Positions 52,175-64,000 of a stretch of DNA of 64,000 nt are shown in pieces. Position 1 is the stretch's first letter. Each line of letters starts with the position of its first letter. The position numbers and the translations under genes were made by a program. Source of the DNA: Sinohyriopsis cumingii (lineage: Eukaryota > Mollusca > Bivalvia > Unionida > Unionidae); assembly GCA_028554795.2 (NCBI GenBank), contig CM068835.1, positions 29,204,311 to 29,268,310 on the forward strand, read 5' to 3'. Under the pieces are notes generated by a model that saw only the letters and a list, made by a program, of their open reading frames with translations, ran no database searches and was not told the DNA's origin.

Positions 52175-53255
52175 GTGAGTGGATCAAGGTCAAAGACACA
52201 GTTTAAGAAAACACATCAGATGGAAAGCTGACCTTGTACATTTTATTTTTCCAATTATCTTGACTATACAGTTGTGCTTTTAATATTTGTTTTTGTTCTT
52301 TGTTTTGCTGTGCTTTCACCATATTTGTGGAGTCAGCATTCATATTAATTTGTACTCATGTCCATCTTAATCATTTCCTGTCATGTCCATCACTAAGTTA
52401 GTTTTGCAATTTACAACTTTATAAGGACTTGATGGATCCAAATGAGATAGTCTGTAAACAGAAATTCATGCAAGTCAGCAGATAGATAATGAGTCTCAGA
52501 GTTATTTTTGTTTTTTTCTATTAACCCTCTGGACACTAAAATAATCACCCTCCTGTTTGTTGGTAACCCCCCCCCCCTTCAGATTTAAAAAAAAAGCATT
52601 AAGGATATAACAATTTACAAAATGTTAGTCCTTTCATTCATCAGTTTATAATTTCTAACCTGTTTGTCACTAGTGATCCCAAACATTGTCAACTTGTTGG
52701 TGTTTTGAATCAAAAAGTAGTTTCTTTAGTAAAATGTTAGCCCATATTTGCATGGGCAAGTCAATGTTTTGAAGCAATAGATGTAATATAGTTTATTGTC
52801 ATTGATAATTTCACTAATTCCGTAGCTACATCTCACTGAACACAAGAGTTCCTGCTTTGTGTTGATTGTAAAAATCTTAAAACTAGACATTGCAAATATG
52901 TCTGAAGGCAGCACAATTGTTTTAAAAATGGATTGTTCTAGAAACCGGAAAAGGACACTGAGAAGTCTGCCTGCTAGTTTATTTTGAGAACTTCCATTTA
53001 GTTTGAAACACTAGTAAGTATGTAAACATAGAACTAAACCTTGAAAAGATTGGCACCACTTTTATTATTGCTCGATGGAAAAATTAAACAGGAAAATCGG
53101 CAAAACGTCAGATGTGAAGAAAGATTAAAATGTTATACATGTGCCTTAATATGGAGTCCATACATAACAAGAATTTACATACATTCACACATGCATGTAC
53201 ATGCTTGAGTACAAGTTTGCACACACAGACACACACACACATGATCATGGTTGGA

Positions 53256-53363
53256 TATTTATTGATGTGTAAATTTGACCTAATCACTCACAAAGTAAAT
53301 AAAGTCCAAAGGACTTTTGTTAACTTTGTGAGTGATTAGGTCAAATTTACACATTGATAAATA
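53256..53363. repeat. 108-bp near-perfect palindrome
   Basis: Arms of about 45 bases: ATGTGTAAATTTGACCTAAT CACTCACAAAGT on the left pairs with its inverse on the right, with the inner pair AAAGTCC / GGACTTTT around a few central bases. Only a few mismatches in the arms. It may be a small fold-back element. Confidence 0.85.
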
Positions 53364-54451
53364 CAACTGAATACATAGCTCAGTCTTCGATTAGCAAGAG
53401 TCATTGATTCTTTATACAGTAATATAGTGTAGAGTGTAAGAGCGAGTTAGGCCAGTCATATAAGGAGCTTGTTAGTATCATTATTTTAATATATGTTGAT
53501 TGATGCTGTTCAAACCCGGTTATTCCTTTTTTTTCTAACATTGCCCTTGCATAGGGCATGTGTTATTATATCATTTGTTGTTCTGAATTTCTATGCATTT
53601 CAATCTTTGAAAAACAAAATCGTTTCTGCTTTTAGTGAGCTCCCTTACTTGATATGTGACCCTGATTTTGAATAACAGCAGGTGAAACATTGTTGAAGTG
53701 AAATGATATAATTTCTCAAGATTGGATTGTAAAGCCTGCCATATGCTTTCTTTGTAAAAGGTGTGGTTGTTGGAATGCACGATTAACTGTACAGTTATAT
53801 TGTTTTAACTTTTATTGGATGATTTTAATCAGGGTTGCACATTTTGGTAGGAAATCAAAGGTGGATGGGTGGGGATTATTACTATGGTGTAAGATGTTGA
53901 TATAGATGAAACTTCACATAAAATACCTGGTAACTGGGAATCAAAAGTAGTCTACAGAATTTACTAATGTATAGAAATAATTCTTCATCATTAGCAATTA
54001 TATCCAATCAGGTTGCAGAAAATTTGGTCCATTCATAAGTTTCAATTATATATGTACACACACTTTTGAGACAGTAATGATCTTCTGTACACGAAAGATA
54101 ATGTGGAGTGTACATTTTATGATGTATATCTATCCACTATCTGTCTGTTTTGTCATCCCTTTTGTTCTTTGTGCACAATAACTTAAATTCTCCAAAATCT
54201 ACCGTTACCAAATTTTGTAAGTATCTTGCATTTGGGGCAAGGAAGAAACTGATTGCTTTTGGGCTCTCATGGACTGAAAGAAGAAAAACTGTTTTCACAG
54301 AATACTGGACTTGTATGCCAGACATGTTGACCAAACTTTATAATTGGCTTGCATTTGAGATAAGACACCTGTGTAAGTTACAATGCTCAATCAAAGTGAT
54401 GCAGAGAAGAAGAAAGGTTTCCAAAAAATATCTTTTTCTTTATCACAAAAT

Positions 54452-54570
54452 GTCATGGATGGCTTGCAGTTGAGATGAAACTTCATGGATGGCTTGCAGT
54501 TGAGACAAAACTTTGTGATTGGCTTGCAGTTGAGACAATACTTTGTGGATGGCTTGCGGTCGAGACAGTG
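54452..54570. repeat. 32-bp tandem repeat, four units
   Basis: GGATGGCTTGCAGTTGAGAC followed by AAAACTTTGT, four units. A related single unit is at 54345. Confidence 0.8.
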
Positions 54571-54973
54571 AAGACATATTTTTATTGTGTGATCAAAAGA
54601 TCAAAGGTTAATTTCACAGGTAAAAATAAAACGACCAATGATTCCACAAAATGGAAGTTTTGTACCTCATGTCATGACTGTAGATGGTTTTCATTTTGAG
54701 ACACATTGATTTTTGGGTTAAAAGATCATGGTTCAAGTTCATAGTCACTCCAAGAAGGAAAACATTTCCTTGAAATAACTAAAGTCCTATGACTCAAACC
54801 CTGGCCAAACATTGTGGATGACTTGAATTAAGACAAGATGGCACCTTTTCATTTTGGGACTCAGGAGGTAAAAAGCTATGGGCAACAGGACTGAAAGAAG
54901 AAAACTGTTTTCAGCAAAATAACTTGACCTGGTGGGCATATAATGTACAATTCTTGGTAAAATTTTCTTTCAG

Positions 54974-55039
54974 TCTGACGTGTGTAATCTGGCAGGAATG
55001 TCTCCCTCACAGCTGATTAAACACAATGAAGAAGCAGAG
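54974..55039 (+). CDS. POLR1B: RNA polymerase I second-largest subunit exon
   Basis: 66 bases, phase 0, acceptor ATTTTCTTTCAG and donor GTATGT. Encodes SDVCNLAGMSPSQLIKHNEE and AE, joining the 'IPIMVKS' block to 'EMGGYF'. Confidence 0.88.
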
Positions 55040-57700
55040 GTATGTGTCTGTATTCAATTCATAATTTAACTGCTTTGTCATGGCCTGTCACACACAGAAA
55101 ATACAACTAACAAGTCCAGGATCACAATTGAGATTTGCCGAACATAAATACTCAAGTCTGCATCCATAACAAAATAATTGAGTGGGATGAGTGGTACATT
55201 TCCAAAAATTACTACCATAGTCTCTTTTGAATACATATAGTTTGACTTAAGAAAAATATCAGCAAGCCATATACATGTTTTGCTTAAAAATTAATTCAGT
55301 AGAATGCAGTTTTGGAAAGCTGTCTTGAAAAAAGACACAACACTGGAAAGTGAAATAAAGAAAAAAGCTATAATAGAATGTTTGTATTGTCTTTGAAATT
55401 TAATTGATTTAGATAAAATAGAAATAAAGGCTACAGCGATGCTAAATTTTGTCATGACGGCTTTTGTCATTGTCTAAAGGCAAAGTGTTTTGTTCATTAC
55501 ATTAATTAACAGTTAATATTTATCACTCTGTTCCCCAGAAATTTGAAATGATTGCTTGACACAGAGATTATAAGGTTCAATTCATTATCTAGACCATTTT
55601 ATTCATTAAAAATTATTCAGCTGCATTCAGTGGATCTTTCTTTCATCACAGTGTAAAAAGTTGGCAGGTAGAACAAGTTGTCCACCTGTAAGGTTTGTAT
55701 GAAGTAGATTTGGCCCCAACTTAAAAATGTCCCATAATATTTATTGAATGTCAGACCCAGATTTTACTGGGCATTAAATTTCACAAGCTAAGAATACTTT
55801 CAATCAAGTTTTAAAAATGGTGGCTAGAGGTGTCTCCAGCTACAGGGAATGATGTATAATTAATGGCTGGAGATCTTAACCTATGGGCATTCACATTTAA
55901 AGAAGATTTATAAATTTGCCTCCAAGAAAAGTCCAGCCAAGTTGAAACTGCTTGGTGTTTGAGTGACCAGTAGATTATACTGAAGTTTGATTTTGAGGCC
56001 CATTCCTTTGAGTGATATAGTCATTAACTGTAGGGAATATCAGCTTAATGGTCTGGTTACGGGAATGTTAGGTTAACATTTTTGGTAGAAAACATAGTGA
56101 ATGTTTTATGTCTATTTATCGCTGTAGACATTATGATTGCTTCAATCTTTCTGTGTCATTCTTCATTTTTGGTCCCAATATTCATTAAACCTGGTGAATT
56201 ATTTTCCCCTGTACACAAGTGTGATATTTATTTTGGTTCTGGCTGTACAAACCCCAAACCATCCCACCGTGTGAGCCCCATGGAGGGATCAATGGGTCGA
56301 ATACACAAAAAGTGCATTTACTGACACAATTTAAATATTTTTGGATCAAATTTTGGGTTTGCAGTTGACATCCATATATAGTTAATTTTCAGACATGAGT
56401 ACAAAGTCAGATATGCAACTGCCATTTGCCCCTGGGTCAAACCTTAATCCCTTCCCCCTTAAGCTCATAAGTTGGAGACTATTGAAATCTCCATACTGTA
56501 ACCATATATTAGCAGTCCCAGATAGTGCCTATTCCTTATCAGTAAACTGGGTGAAAATTGACTTTTTCTTATACTGTCTGTGCTAAATTTGTATTAAAAT
56601 CAATACTGATAAAAACATTTTTACGAAATAAACTTTAATTAAAAGAGCTTTAAATTATCTACAAAAGTATATAAATTTCATTAATATGTACTTTTTATTG
56701 CATAACCATATGGTCATGTAATTATCAACCAGTTATCAAAAGTGACGGCTCTCAGTTCATTGCTATTTCCTGTGTGCACTTATTCACACCGGTGTGTTTG
56801 TTTTGCAAATGCGGATCGCTAGAACCTCATGAATATTAATGAGGTATTTGTCAATTGAATGGGGAATGAATGACGTTTCCGATTGTGTTTTGAAAATTTG
56901 CATATGATGACCTTGTGCTGAGAAAATAGTCCCTAAAGTCTTGCTAGTTATTTTCCACTCATGGACGTTATATTTCAATTTTCAATATACCATTACAAAA
57001 TACAGATTCTAATTTCTCTTTTGATACCAAATTTGTTTTTCGGAACAAGCATTTAAATACCTGCATTCAGTTTCGAAAGTACACTTTTTCCTCAAGTTGA
57101 CCTCCATAAGACATGTCGGCGAAGTCGCCATATTGGTTTCACAATAAACATAACATCGATGTGAAATATTGGCAATCACAAGACAAATGATGTGATGTAT
57201 GTACACCATTAGAATGTTTTATATCGGTATGTAATTCTTTTGTATATTTATTTATTTATTTATTAAATATTTTGTATAATATAACGTAAGTGTTATCTTA
57301 TTAATGATCGTCCTTATGTTGACATGTATATGTAGATTTGACAGATTTACTCTCAAATTATTTTACGGTTTATTTTTCTTCTTCAAAACTTGCATCTAAA
57401 TAAAAATGAGTGCCAAATTATTGGATGCAAATGATGTTTAAATATTTTAATAATAAAATGAAATCTCTGTAAACAAAATTTAACCAAATAGCTCTCAAAG
57501 ATTGGTGGTACGAATAGAGTACAAACACCTGATTTACCGATCGATGTTTTGTATCATGATAAAGTACTGCTCTGCAATTTTAGATGATGAACTATATCTT
57601 TTTTTAACTTTACCTTTATAGATTTTCCTGGTCCTTACTGCCAAAAAGCAGGAATAAGTGTTGATACAGTATCTTCCAAATCTTGTTAAAAAAAATTAGA
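55040..57700. other. POLR1B intron, left part
   Basis: No gene or clear repeat seen. An open frame at 56082-56324 has no motif. Confidence 0.5.
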
Positions 57701-57714
57701 CAAACTGTCAAAAT

Positions 57715-59440
57715 GGAATTGTGATTGAAATTTTCAACTTTTATAAGAAAAATAATCAAACATTTGCTAAATTTTGCGACATTCTAACATTACTTAATGA
57801 GGGGTGTCAGTCATTTAACCAGTCTTCTCTTTCTAATAGAGTTAACAGTGTACTTGACCAGAAGAAAAAATTTCTGAGTAAAAACAGTGCTAGGTGTAGA
57901 AAATATTAATGAACTTCTAGGGAAGGAATTCAAGACAATGGTGCCAATAAAAAAAATCTTATCATGTGACAGAAAACAAATGCTTCAGTGAGACAGAGTC
58001 AGACAGTGTGTCAAACAATGAAGTTTAGTTGCCATGTATTACTTACAGCTCTAACAATGTTGGCATACAAACTGAAAATGAAACAGAAAATGACGTCACA
58101 AAACAGTGGAACATGAAAAATATTTATGCAACAAACAATCAAGAAAACTGCGCATATTAAAAAAGCAGGAAGCTTATTACAGACAAAAATTGGACTCAAT
58201 TAATAATTGAATCAGTCACTATTCTGTAAAAAAAATGTCAACAAAAGAAATTATACATCATGATCAAAAATCAATATTCTTTGTTTTTGTGAACTTCAGT
58301 GACTTAACAAAAAAACATCAAAGCTTCACAAAGCAGAAGGTGTCTGTCACAAACACATTGAGGAAATAGAATTGCTAAGAAAAAACCTTGAGGAACTTCA
58401 AGAACAGCATCACTTGCTCACAATAAAATTCTATCTGTTGATGCAGATTTAGACTGACCATATTGTGACTATGTTGTTAGTCGTAGGGCTTATGTATGTT
58501 AGAGTGACTGGCCCTTACTGGGAACTCATTACGTCGGGAAAAGTGCCATACTTAGAATTGTATATACACATTCAAAACTTGCAGAAGTATTTAAAAGATT
58601 CTGCAGAAAAACCCAAACTAAATGAAAGTGATGAACATTGGTTGGGAGAGGTGTATGAAATTGCAATTGAGCAACGCTTCTATGAAATGACAAGATTTAT
58701 CAAGACAGAAAATTACTGAATCAAGTTATTACTTCCATCTGTAAGTCAGTGGTAGGAACTACTGAAAAACAACTCTCAGATTTCTTGCCTAGTGGGCAGT
58801 ACAGCGAAGCACCTGATCCAAAGACAATGATGAGGACACAGTTCGCGCAAGTGACCAATCTTGGCTGTGAATACCACTTTGTTGACGTTGATAGCAGTCA
58901 GAAGCGTAGACAATATGCCTCCTTGCACCACCACTCCTCCATTCAAGTACTAAAGAGAAACCATCTCAGAATGAAAGAGTGGTATGACAGTATGACTCCC
59001 ACAGAAAAAGAGTCATTGTGGAAGAGTGCATGCCATGGTGGAAAAGACTTGTGTCTTAAACGTAAAGAACACCAGAAACTTGTGTGCAATGACATATTGG
59101 ACCAAATGAGTGAACCGATACCAAAGAAGAGAAAACGAAATCCGAATGAAAAGTGAAATAGATGAACACAGTACAGTATGTCAACAGCTGCTTATTCTAG
59201 ACCAGCTTAAGGAAAATGATTATGTTGTCGTAGCATACCAGGATGCTTGGTGCCCTGGATATATTTATGAAATTTAAAGTGACAATAATAATAATTTGAT
59301 AGTTAAATTCATGGCACCATGTAGAAAAGTGAGAGTTGTTATATGGCCCAGCAGAGACGATGTTCAGGTAGTTAAGCCTGAATTTGTCATAGCAACTGGA
59401 ATGCTTCCAGAATCTCTAAATTCTGTACAGCATTAGGCAT
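57715..59440 (+). pseudogene. Degenerate multi-frame coding relic, unidentified
   Basis: A chain of + strand frames in mixed phases: FNFYKKNNQTFAKFCDIL at 57715-57905, LMYVRVTGPYWELITSGKVP with YLELYIHIQNLQKYLKDSAE at 58465-58719, a basic frame at 58749-59156 ending PKKRKRNPNEK, and at 59160-59435 LKENDYVVVAYQDAWCPGYI followed by VKFMAPCRKVRVVIWPSRDD. The last part resembles the C-terminal 'VAYxDxWYPG' domain of multicopy, transposon-associated proteins of invertebrates. Frames and spacing look like a decayed retro-copy or a mobile-element protein. I cannot name the family. Confidence 0.45.
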
Positions 59441-61235
59441 TCTCAGAGCATAGAAAATTTAATCAACTGTTTATAATATGTGCCGATGTTTTCTTCTGAA
59501 TTAAATGACTTGTTAAGAAATATGTTGTCCGGTATCTGAATTGTCTGGTAGAAGAAAAGTCTAGATTTTAACTCCTTATTTTCTTCCCTACACTGAAATC
59601 TAGGGGACATAGTTTAATATACTGTAGATATTTGAATTCTACATGTAAAAACCCTATAAGACTGCCAAGATTCATGGAGATGTCTTTTTGAGATCAAAAG
59701 TCGTGATGGAAATACTTATTTTATTAAACGTGTTGGGTCCGCGACTTAAACGAATTAAACAAGCATTTAAAGAAGGCAAAAATTCACTGAAAAGCCAATA
59801 TTTGCCAATATTCAAATAGTCATAACTTCTGAACTAATCAACATATTTCAGAAATTAAAACTCTTCTTAATGAGTTCTATAAGAATCGATCATTAAAATG
59901 CAAATATAAAGTGTTTGTAATTTTGATGGGTTGCTGAACAGATGCACTTGCTTATCATGAAAAGATGAACTCATCTATGCAATCAATATTGGCCCCTGGA
60001 TCAGTCTTTTTCCATCTGGTATTTATCCCAGGATTATTATGTGGAAATTAATAGTCACCAACAAGTCTTTGGGGGTTTGGTAGAAAACTTCTCTTTCTCA
60101 ATCAGTTTTTGTCTAGTTAATTATTCTGACAGAAAACTAATTTTTGGTCATAACAAGAAATTCTAATTCTTCATCCTAGGGCAAGTCGGACATTTTTCTA
60201 GGCCAGTGAAGATTTGTTATCAATAACTCAGAATTAATAGTTATGCTATGATTTAGACCAATACTCATTGCAGCTGCTGTATACTTGTGTGAATGATTGC
60301 ACATTATAACATGACACAGTTTAGGCCAGAGGAATGGTTAACTGACAAGATCCCAAAAAGTGGAATCAAATTAGAAAGAAGATATTGTAACTGCAACCTT
60401 TGATAACTTAAAGAGTATTATCTAACAATGCAGGTTACAATTTACGATTAGATCTGTTTCCCTGTCACATCAACATTACAACAAAAAAACTTTGACTTAC
60501 CGGTCTATATATACCATATGGACAAAGGGAAGAAACTCATGCTAATTACCTTCTCTTACAACACTGTCTATTTACCCATATACAGTGGATGTTTAACAGT
60601 TTAAACTTTCAATTAAGAACAAACATTACACCACATTGCCTCTAGTTATCCATCAGAAATCTGATTTAATTATTCATCTCCTTAGGAAGTTGGTTTGGTA
60701 TTGATCATTAATGTATTTGTTACATTATGGCAACATTATTTTTCTGTTTGGTTTAAACACTATTTTTAAAAAAATTGCATTTTATGGGTCTTGATTTTCT
60801 GACTTTGTAGTCCAACATGGTATTGTTGTTACTTGTTTATGGTTGTCTAATTTTTGAGCATTTCCTTGTTTTTTAACATGTGCAATCTTGCTATGGTGAA
60901 TGCTTACAGGATTATTTCCCATTGTCTTTGTCGTTTTTATTATTACAGTTACACATTTAATGACCAAATCTTCAAATTACAAGGAGTTGGACACACATGA
61001 GATGTACCTTACTTGTACTACATGTTCCTGAGATTCACCATGCAGTGTTGACCCAAAGTGGTCACAGGGAATGTAAATACATTGTGCTAACATCAGAAAT
61101 CTTGTTGAAACAAATGGATAGTACTGATACTGAAGCTTACAATTTACTAGCTACACTACTGCCATAATAGACTGGAACCTTTCAAGGCTTTGAGTGGGTC
61201 ATGGATCCCAACAACCAAGTAAAACATTTATCAGA
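59441..61235. other. POLR1B intron, no gene seen
   Basis: AT-rich without tandem structure or recognisable coding sequence. Confidence 0.5.
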
Positions 61236-63270
61236 GATGGCAGATAAACATAAAATTCACATGTCTCAACAAATGATAACAAATTTGTAGTGAACTAGAG
61301 AAATTATGTAAAATTCAAATACACTGACTCGACAAATGAAGACAAATTTGTAGTGGACTAGAGCAATTATGTAACATTCAAATACACTTGTCTCAACAAA
61401 TGACAACAAATTTGTAGTGAACTAGAGAAATTATGTAAACGTCAAATACACTGACTCAAATGATAACAAATTTGTAGTGAACTGGAGAAATTATGTAAAA
61501 TTCAAATACACTGACTCAACAAATGATAATAAATTTGTAGTGGACTAGAGAAATTATGTAAAATTCAAATACACTGACTCAAATGATAACAAATTTGTAG
61601 TGAATTAGAGAAATTATGTAAAATTCAAAATACACTGACTCAACAAATGATAACAAATTTGTAGTGGACTAGAGAAATTATGTAAAATTCAAATACACTG
61701 ACTCAACAATTGAAGACAAATTTGTAGTGGACTGGAGCAATTATGTAACATTCAGATACACTTGTCTCAACAAATGACAACACATTTGTAGTGAACTAGA
61801 GAAATTATGTAAAATTCAAATACACTGACTCAACAAATGATAACAAATTTGTAGTGGACTAGAGCAATTATGTAACATTCAAATACACTTGTCTCAACAA
61901 ATGACAACAAATTTGTAGTGAGCTAGAGAAATTATGTAGAATTCAGATACACTGACTCAACAAATGATGACAAATTTGAAGTGAACTAGAGACATTATGT
62001 AACATTCAAATACACTTGTCTCAACAAATGACGACACATTTATAGTGAACTAGAGAAATTATGTAAAATTAAAATACACTGACTCAACAGATGATAACAA
62101 ATTTGTAGTGAACTAGAGAAATTATGTAAATGTCAAATACACTGACTCAAATGATAACAAATTTGTAGTGAACTGGAGAAATTATGTGAAATTCAAATAC
62201 ACTGACTCAACAAATGATAATAAATTTGTAGTGGACTAGAGAAATTATGTAAAATTCAAATACACTGACTCAAATGATAACAAATTTGTAGTGAATTAGA
62301 GAAATTATGTAAAATTCAAATACACTGACTCAACAAATGATAACAAATTTGTAGTGGACTAGAGAAATTATGTAAAATTCAAATACACTGACTCAACAAT
62401 TGAAGACAAATTTGTAGTGGACTAGAGCAATTATGTAACATTCAGATACACTTGTCTCAACAAATGACAACACATTTTGTAGTGAACTAGAGAAATTATG
62501 TAAAATTCAAATACACTGACTCAACAAATGATAACAAATTTGTAGTGGACTAGAGCAATTATGTAACATTCAAATACACTTGTCTCAACAAATGACAACA
62601 AATTTGTTGTGAACTAGAGAAATTATGTAGAATTCAGATACACTGACTCAACAAATGATGACAAATTTGTATTGAACTAGAGACATTATGTAACATTCAA
62701 ATACACTTGTCTCAACAAATGATGACACATTTGTAGTGAACTAGAGAAATTATGTAAAATTAAAATACACTGACTCAACAAATGATTACAAATTTGTAGT
62801 GAACTAGAGAAATTATGTAAAATTAAAATACACTGACTCAACAAATGATAACAAATTTGTAGTGAACAAGAGAAATTATGTAAAATTAAAATACACTGAC
62901 TCAATAAATGATGACAAATTTGTAGTGGGCTAGAGACGTTATGTAACATTCAAATAACACTTGTCTCAACAAATGACAACAAATTTGTAGTGAACTAGAG
63001 AAATTATATAGAATTCTGATACACTGACTCAACAAATGATGACAAATTTGTAGTGGACTAGAGCATTTATGTAACATTCAAATACACTTGTCTCAACAAA
63101 TGACAACAAATTTGTAGTGGGCTAGAGAAATTATGTAAAATTCAACTACAATGACTCAGCAAATGATGACATATTTGCAGTGGACAAGGGAAATTATGTA
63201 ATGTTCAAATACACTAGACTCAATAAACAACAAAATATGTTGTGGATTTGATAAATTATGTAAAATTCAA
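61236..63270. repeat. 64-bp satellite array with ~690-bp higher-order repeat
   Basis: Unit CAACAAATGATAACAAATTT, GTAGTGAACTAGAGAAATTA, TGTAAAATTCAAATACACTG, ACTC. Variants (ACTCAAATG without CAACAA, CTTGTCTCAAC, CAATTGAAGAC) recur in the same order at 61441-61960 and 62132-62650, an offset of 690-691 bases. Edges are diverged. Confidence 0.95.
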
Positions 63271-63976
63271 ACAGAAAATAACTGCCCTACTGATAATTAT
63301 GAGATGAGTATTGGTCTTACTAAAGGAATACATGTACTTAACACATTAATATGCTGGTAAATAACTATAATGACATTTTTGTTTCTTCTTGTTATTAATC
63401 TAAATTGTTTCCAAAATTGGATTTGGTCCAAATATCTTTCACAACAGTTCATTCATCTGTCATGTTTGTATAGATGACATGTGTCAAAGGTGGGATTGAA
63501 GGTTCAGAAATATAATTATAATTTGTGACAAATACAACTCATTTGTAACAAGCATTAATAACTTTAATAATAATTTGGTTATGAAAAATAAAAACATGCT
63601 TTTAATATCATTAAATTTGTAGCAAGATTACTCGAACATTTCCTTACATTCCAGATGGAAACTACCAAAGTTCCATAACATTGAAAAAGAACCTCGATAT
63701 GTAGCACAAGAAAAAATAATGCAGTATAACAGTAATATCATACACCTCTTAGGGCTCTGCTTAGGACAGACAGTAAAACTGTTAATTGTTTGAAGATCAT
63801 GTTGGTAAATCCACAGATTTGTATCATATTATAAGATCTCCACTATTGGGCATATCAGATTCCCATTTTTCTCGCCCTGCAAATTTGGGGACATTATAAT
63901 TGTGTGGATGGGTGTAAAGTTTTGTGACCTTTATTCATATTGCAAGTTTTTTTTTCTTTATTCTTTTTGTCTCCAG

Positions 63977-64000
63977 GAGATGGGTGGATATTTTATCATC
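63977..64000 (+). CDS. POLR1B: RNA polymerase I second-largest subunit exon (cut by window end)
   Basis: Acceptor TTTTTGTCTCCAG, then GAGATGGGTGGATATTTTATC encoding EMGGYFI, the conserved 'xxGGYFIINGxEK' block of multisubunit RNA polymerases with the Pol I-type EMGGYF. Phase 0. Continues beyond the window. Confidence 0.85.

Larger units (their letters stand above)
52175..54973. other. POLR1B intron
   Basis: No gene. Contains a (C)n run at 52570, a (CA)n near 53220-53240, a large palindrome at 53256-53363 and a short 32-bp tandem repeat at 54452-54570. Confidence 0.6.

Noticed and set aside
62686..62949. 87-codon - strand frame with repeated LLSQCILILHNF
   Set aside because: Generated by the 64-bp satellite.

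Overview
The window is eukaryotic, most likely from a marine or aquatic invertebrate animal. It has phase-0 exons with GT/AG introns, tRNA-derived SINEs, LINEs, a gypsy relic, a hAT element and large AT-rich minisatellites. The host gene is on the + strand. Six short exons encode the N-terminal part of the second-largest subunit of RNA polymerase I (POLR1B/RPA2). They lie at 32805-32882, 43555-43614, 45046-45120, 52055-52174, 54974-55039 and 63977 to the window edge. At least one upstream exon was not found, and the gene continues to the right. The species cannot be named from this sequence.

The most striking object is a complete Maverick/Polinton element (adintovirus-like endogenous DNA virus) at 1228-16360, 15,133 bp. 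It has 250-bp terminal inverted repeats (TIRs) with four mismatches and is flanked by AGTTATT on both sides. It carries three blocks. The replication/integration block holds a DDE(35) integrase, a family-B-like DNA polymerase joined to an SF1 helicase, zinc proteins and an HNH/NUMOD endonuclease. The morphogenesis block is read on the - strand and holds a packaging ATPase (at the far end), an adenain-like cysteine protease, a major capsid protein, pVI-like and pX-like proteins, a coiled-coil fiber, a two-helix membrane protein and a 454-aa probable capsid-vertex protein. The third group is made of accessory proteins: a DUF5679-like zinc ribbon and a parvovirus-type PLA2 domain. The TIRs look young, yet several reading frames are broken. 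The polymerase changes frame by -1 at a canonical slippery heptamer (A AAT TTT). The fiber and the protease each change frame at a long A tract, the fiber changes frame again near its end, the HNH gene has an in-frame TGA, and the PLA2 frame has no ATG. These may be decay, assembly errors in homopolymers, or recoding.

Two decayed copies of a different Polinton family flank this element. One occupies 1-1227 and was the insertion target of the intact element. The other lies at about 34.5-41.5 kb inside a POLR1B intron and contains PolB and major-capsid relics. A 2.38-kb hAT element (37679-40059) is inserted into the second copy. Both copies carry the same non-coding insert at the same place in PolB.

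Other repeats are as follows. A scrambled gypsy relic lies at about 16.8-20.8 kb. A full-length Tx1/L1-like LINE (23980-30040) has an intact ORF2 and a twice-interrupted ORF1, and is inserted in a 38-39-bp minisatellite with a 17-bp target duplication. A CR1/L2-type LINE fragment (46.5-48.1 kb) and a SINE (48205-48524) are nested in a 21-bp tandem repeat. Further arrays are a 33-bp minisatellite (49.4-51.9 kb), a 64-bp satellite with a ~690-bp higher-order period (61.2-63.3 kb) and a 108-bp palindrome in an intron.
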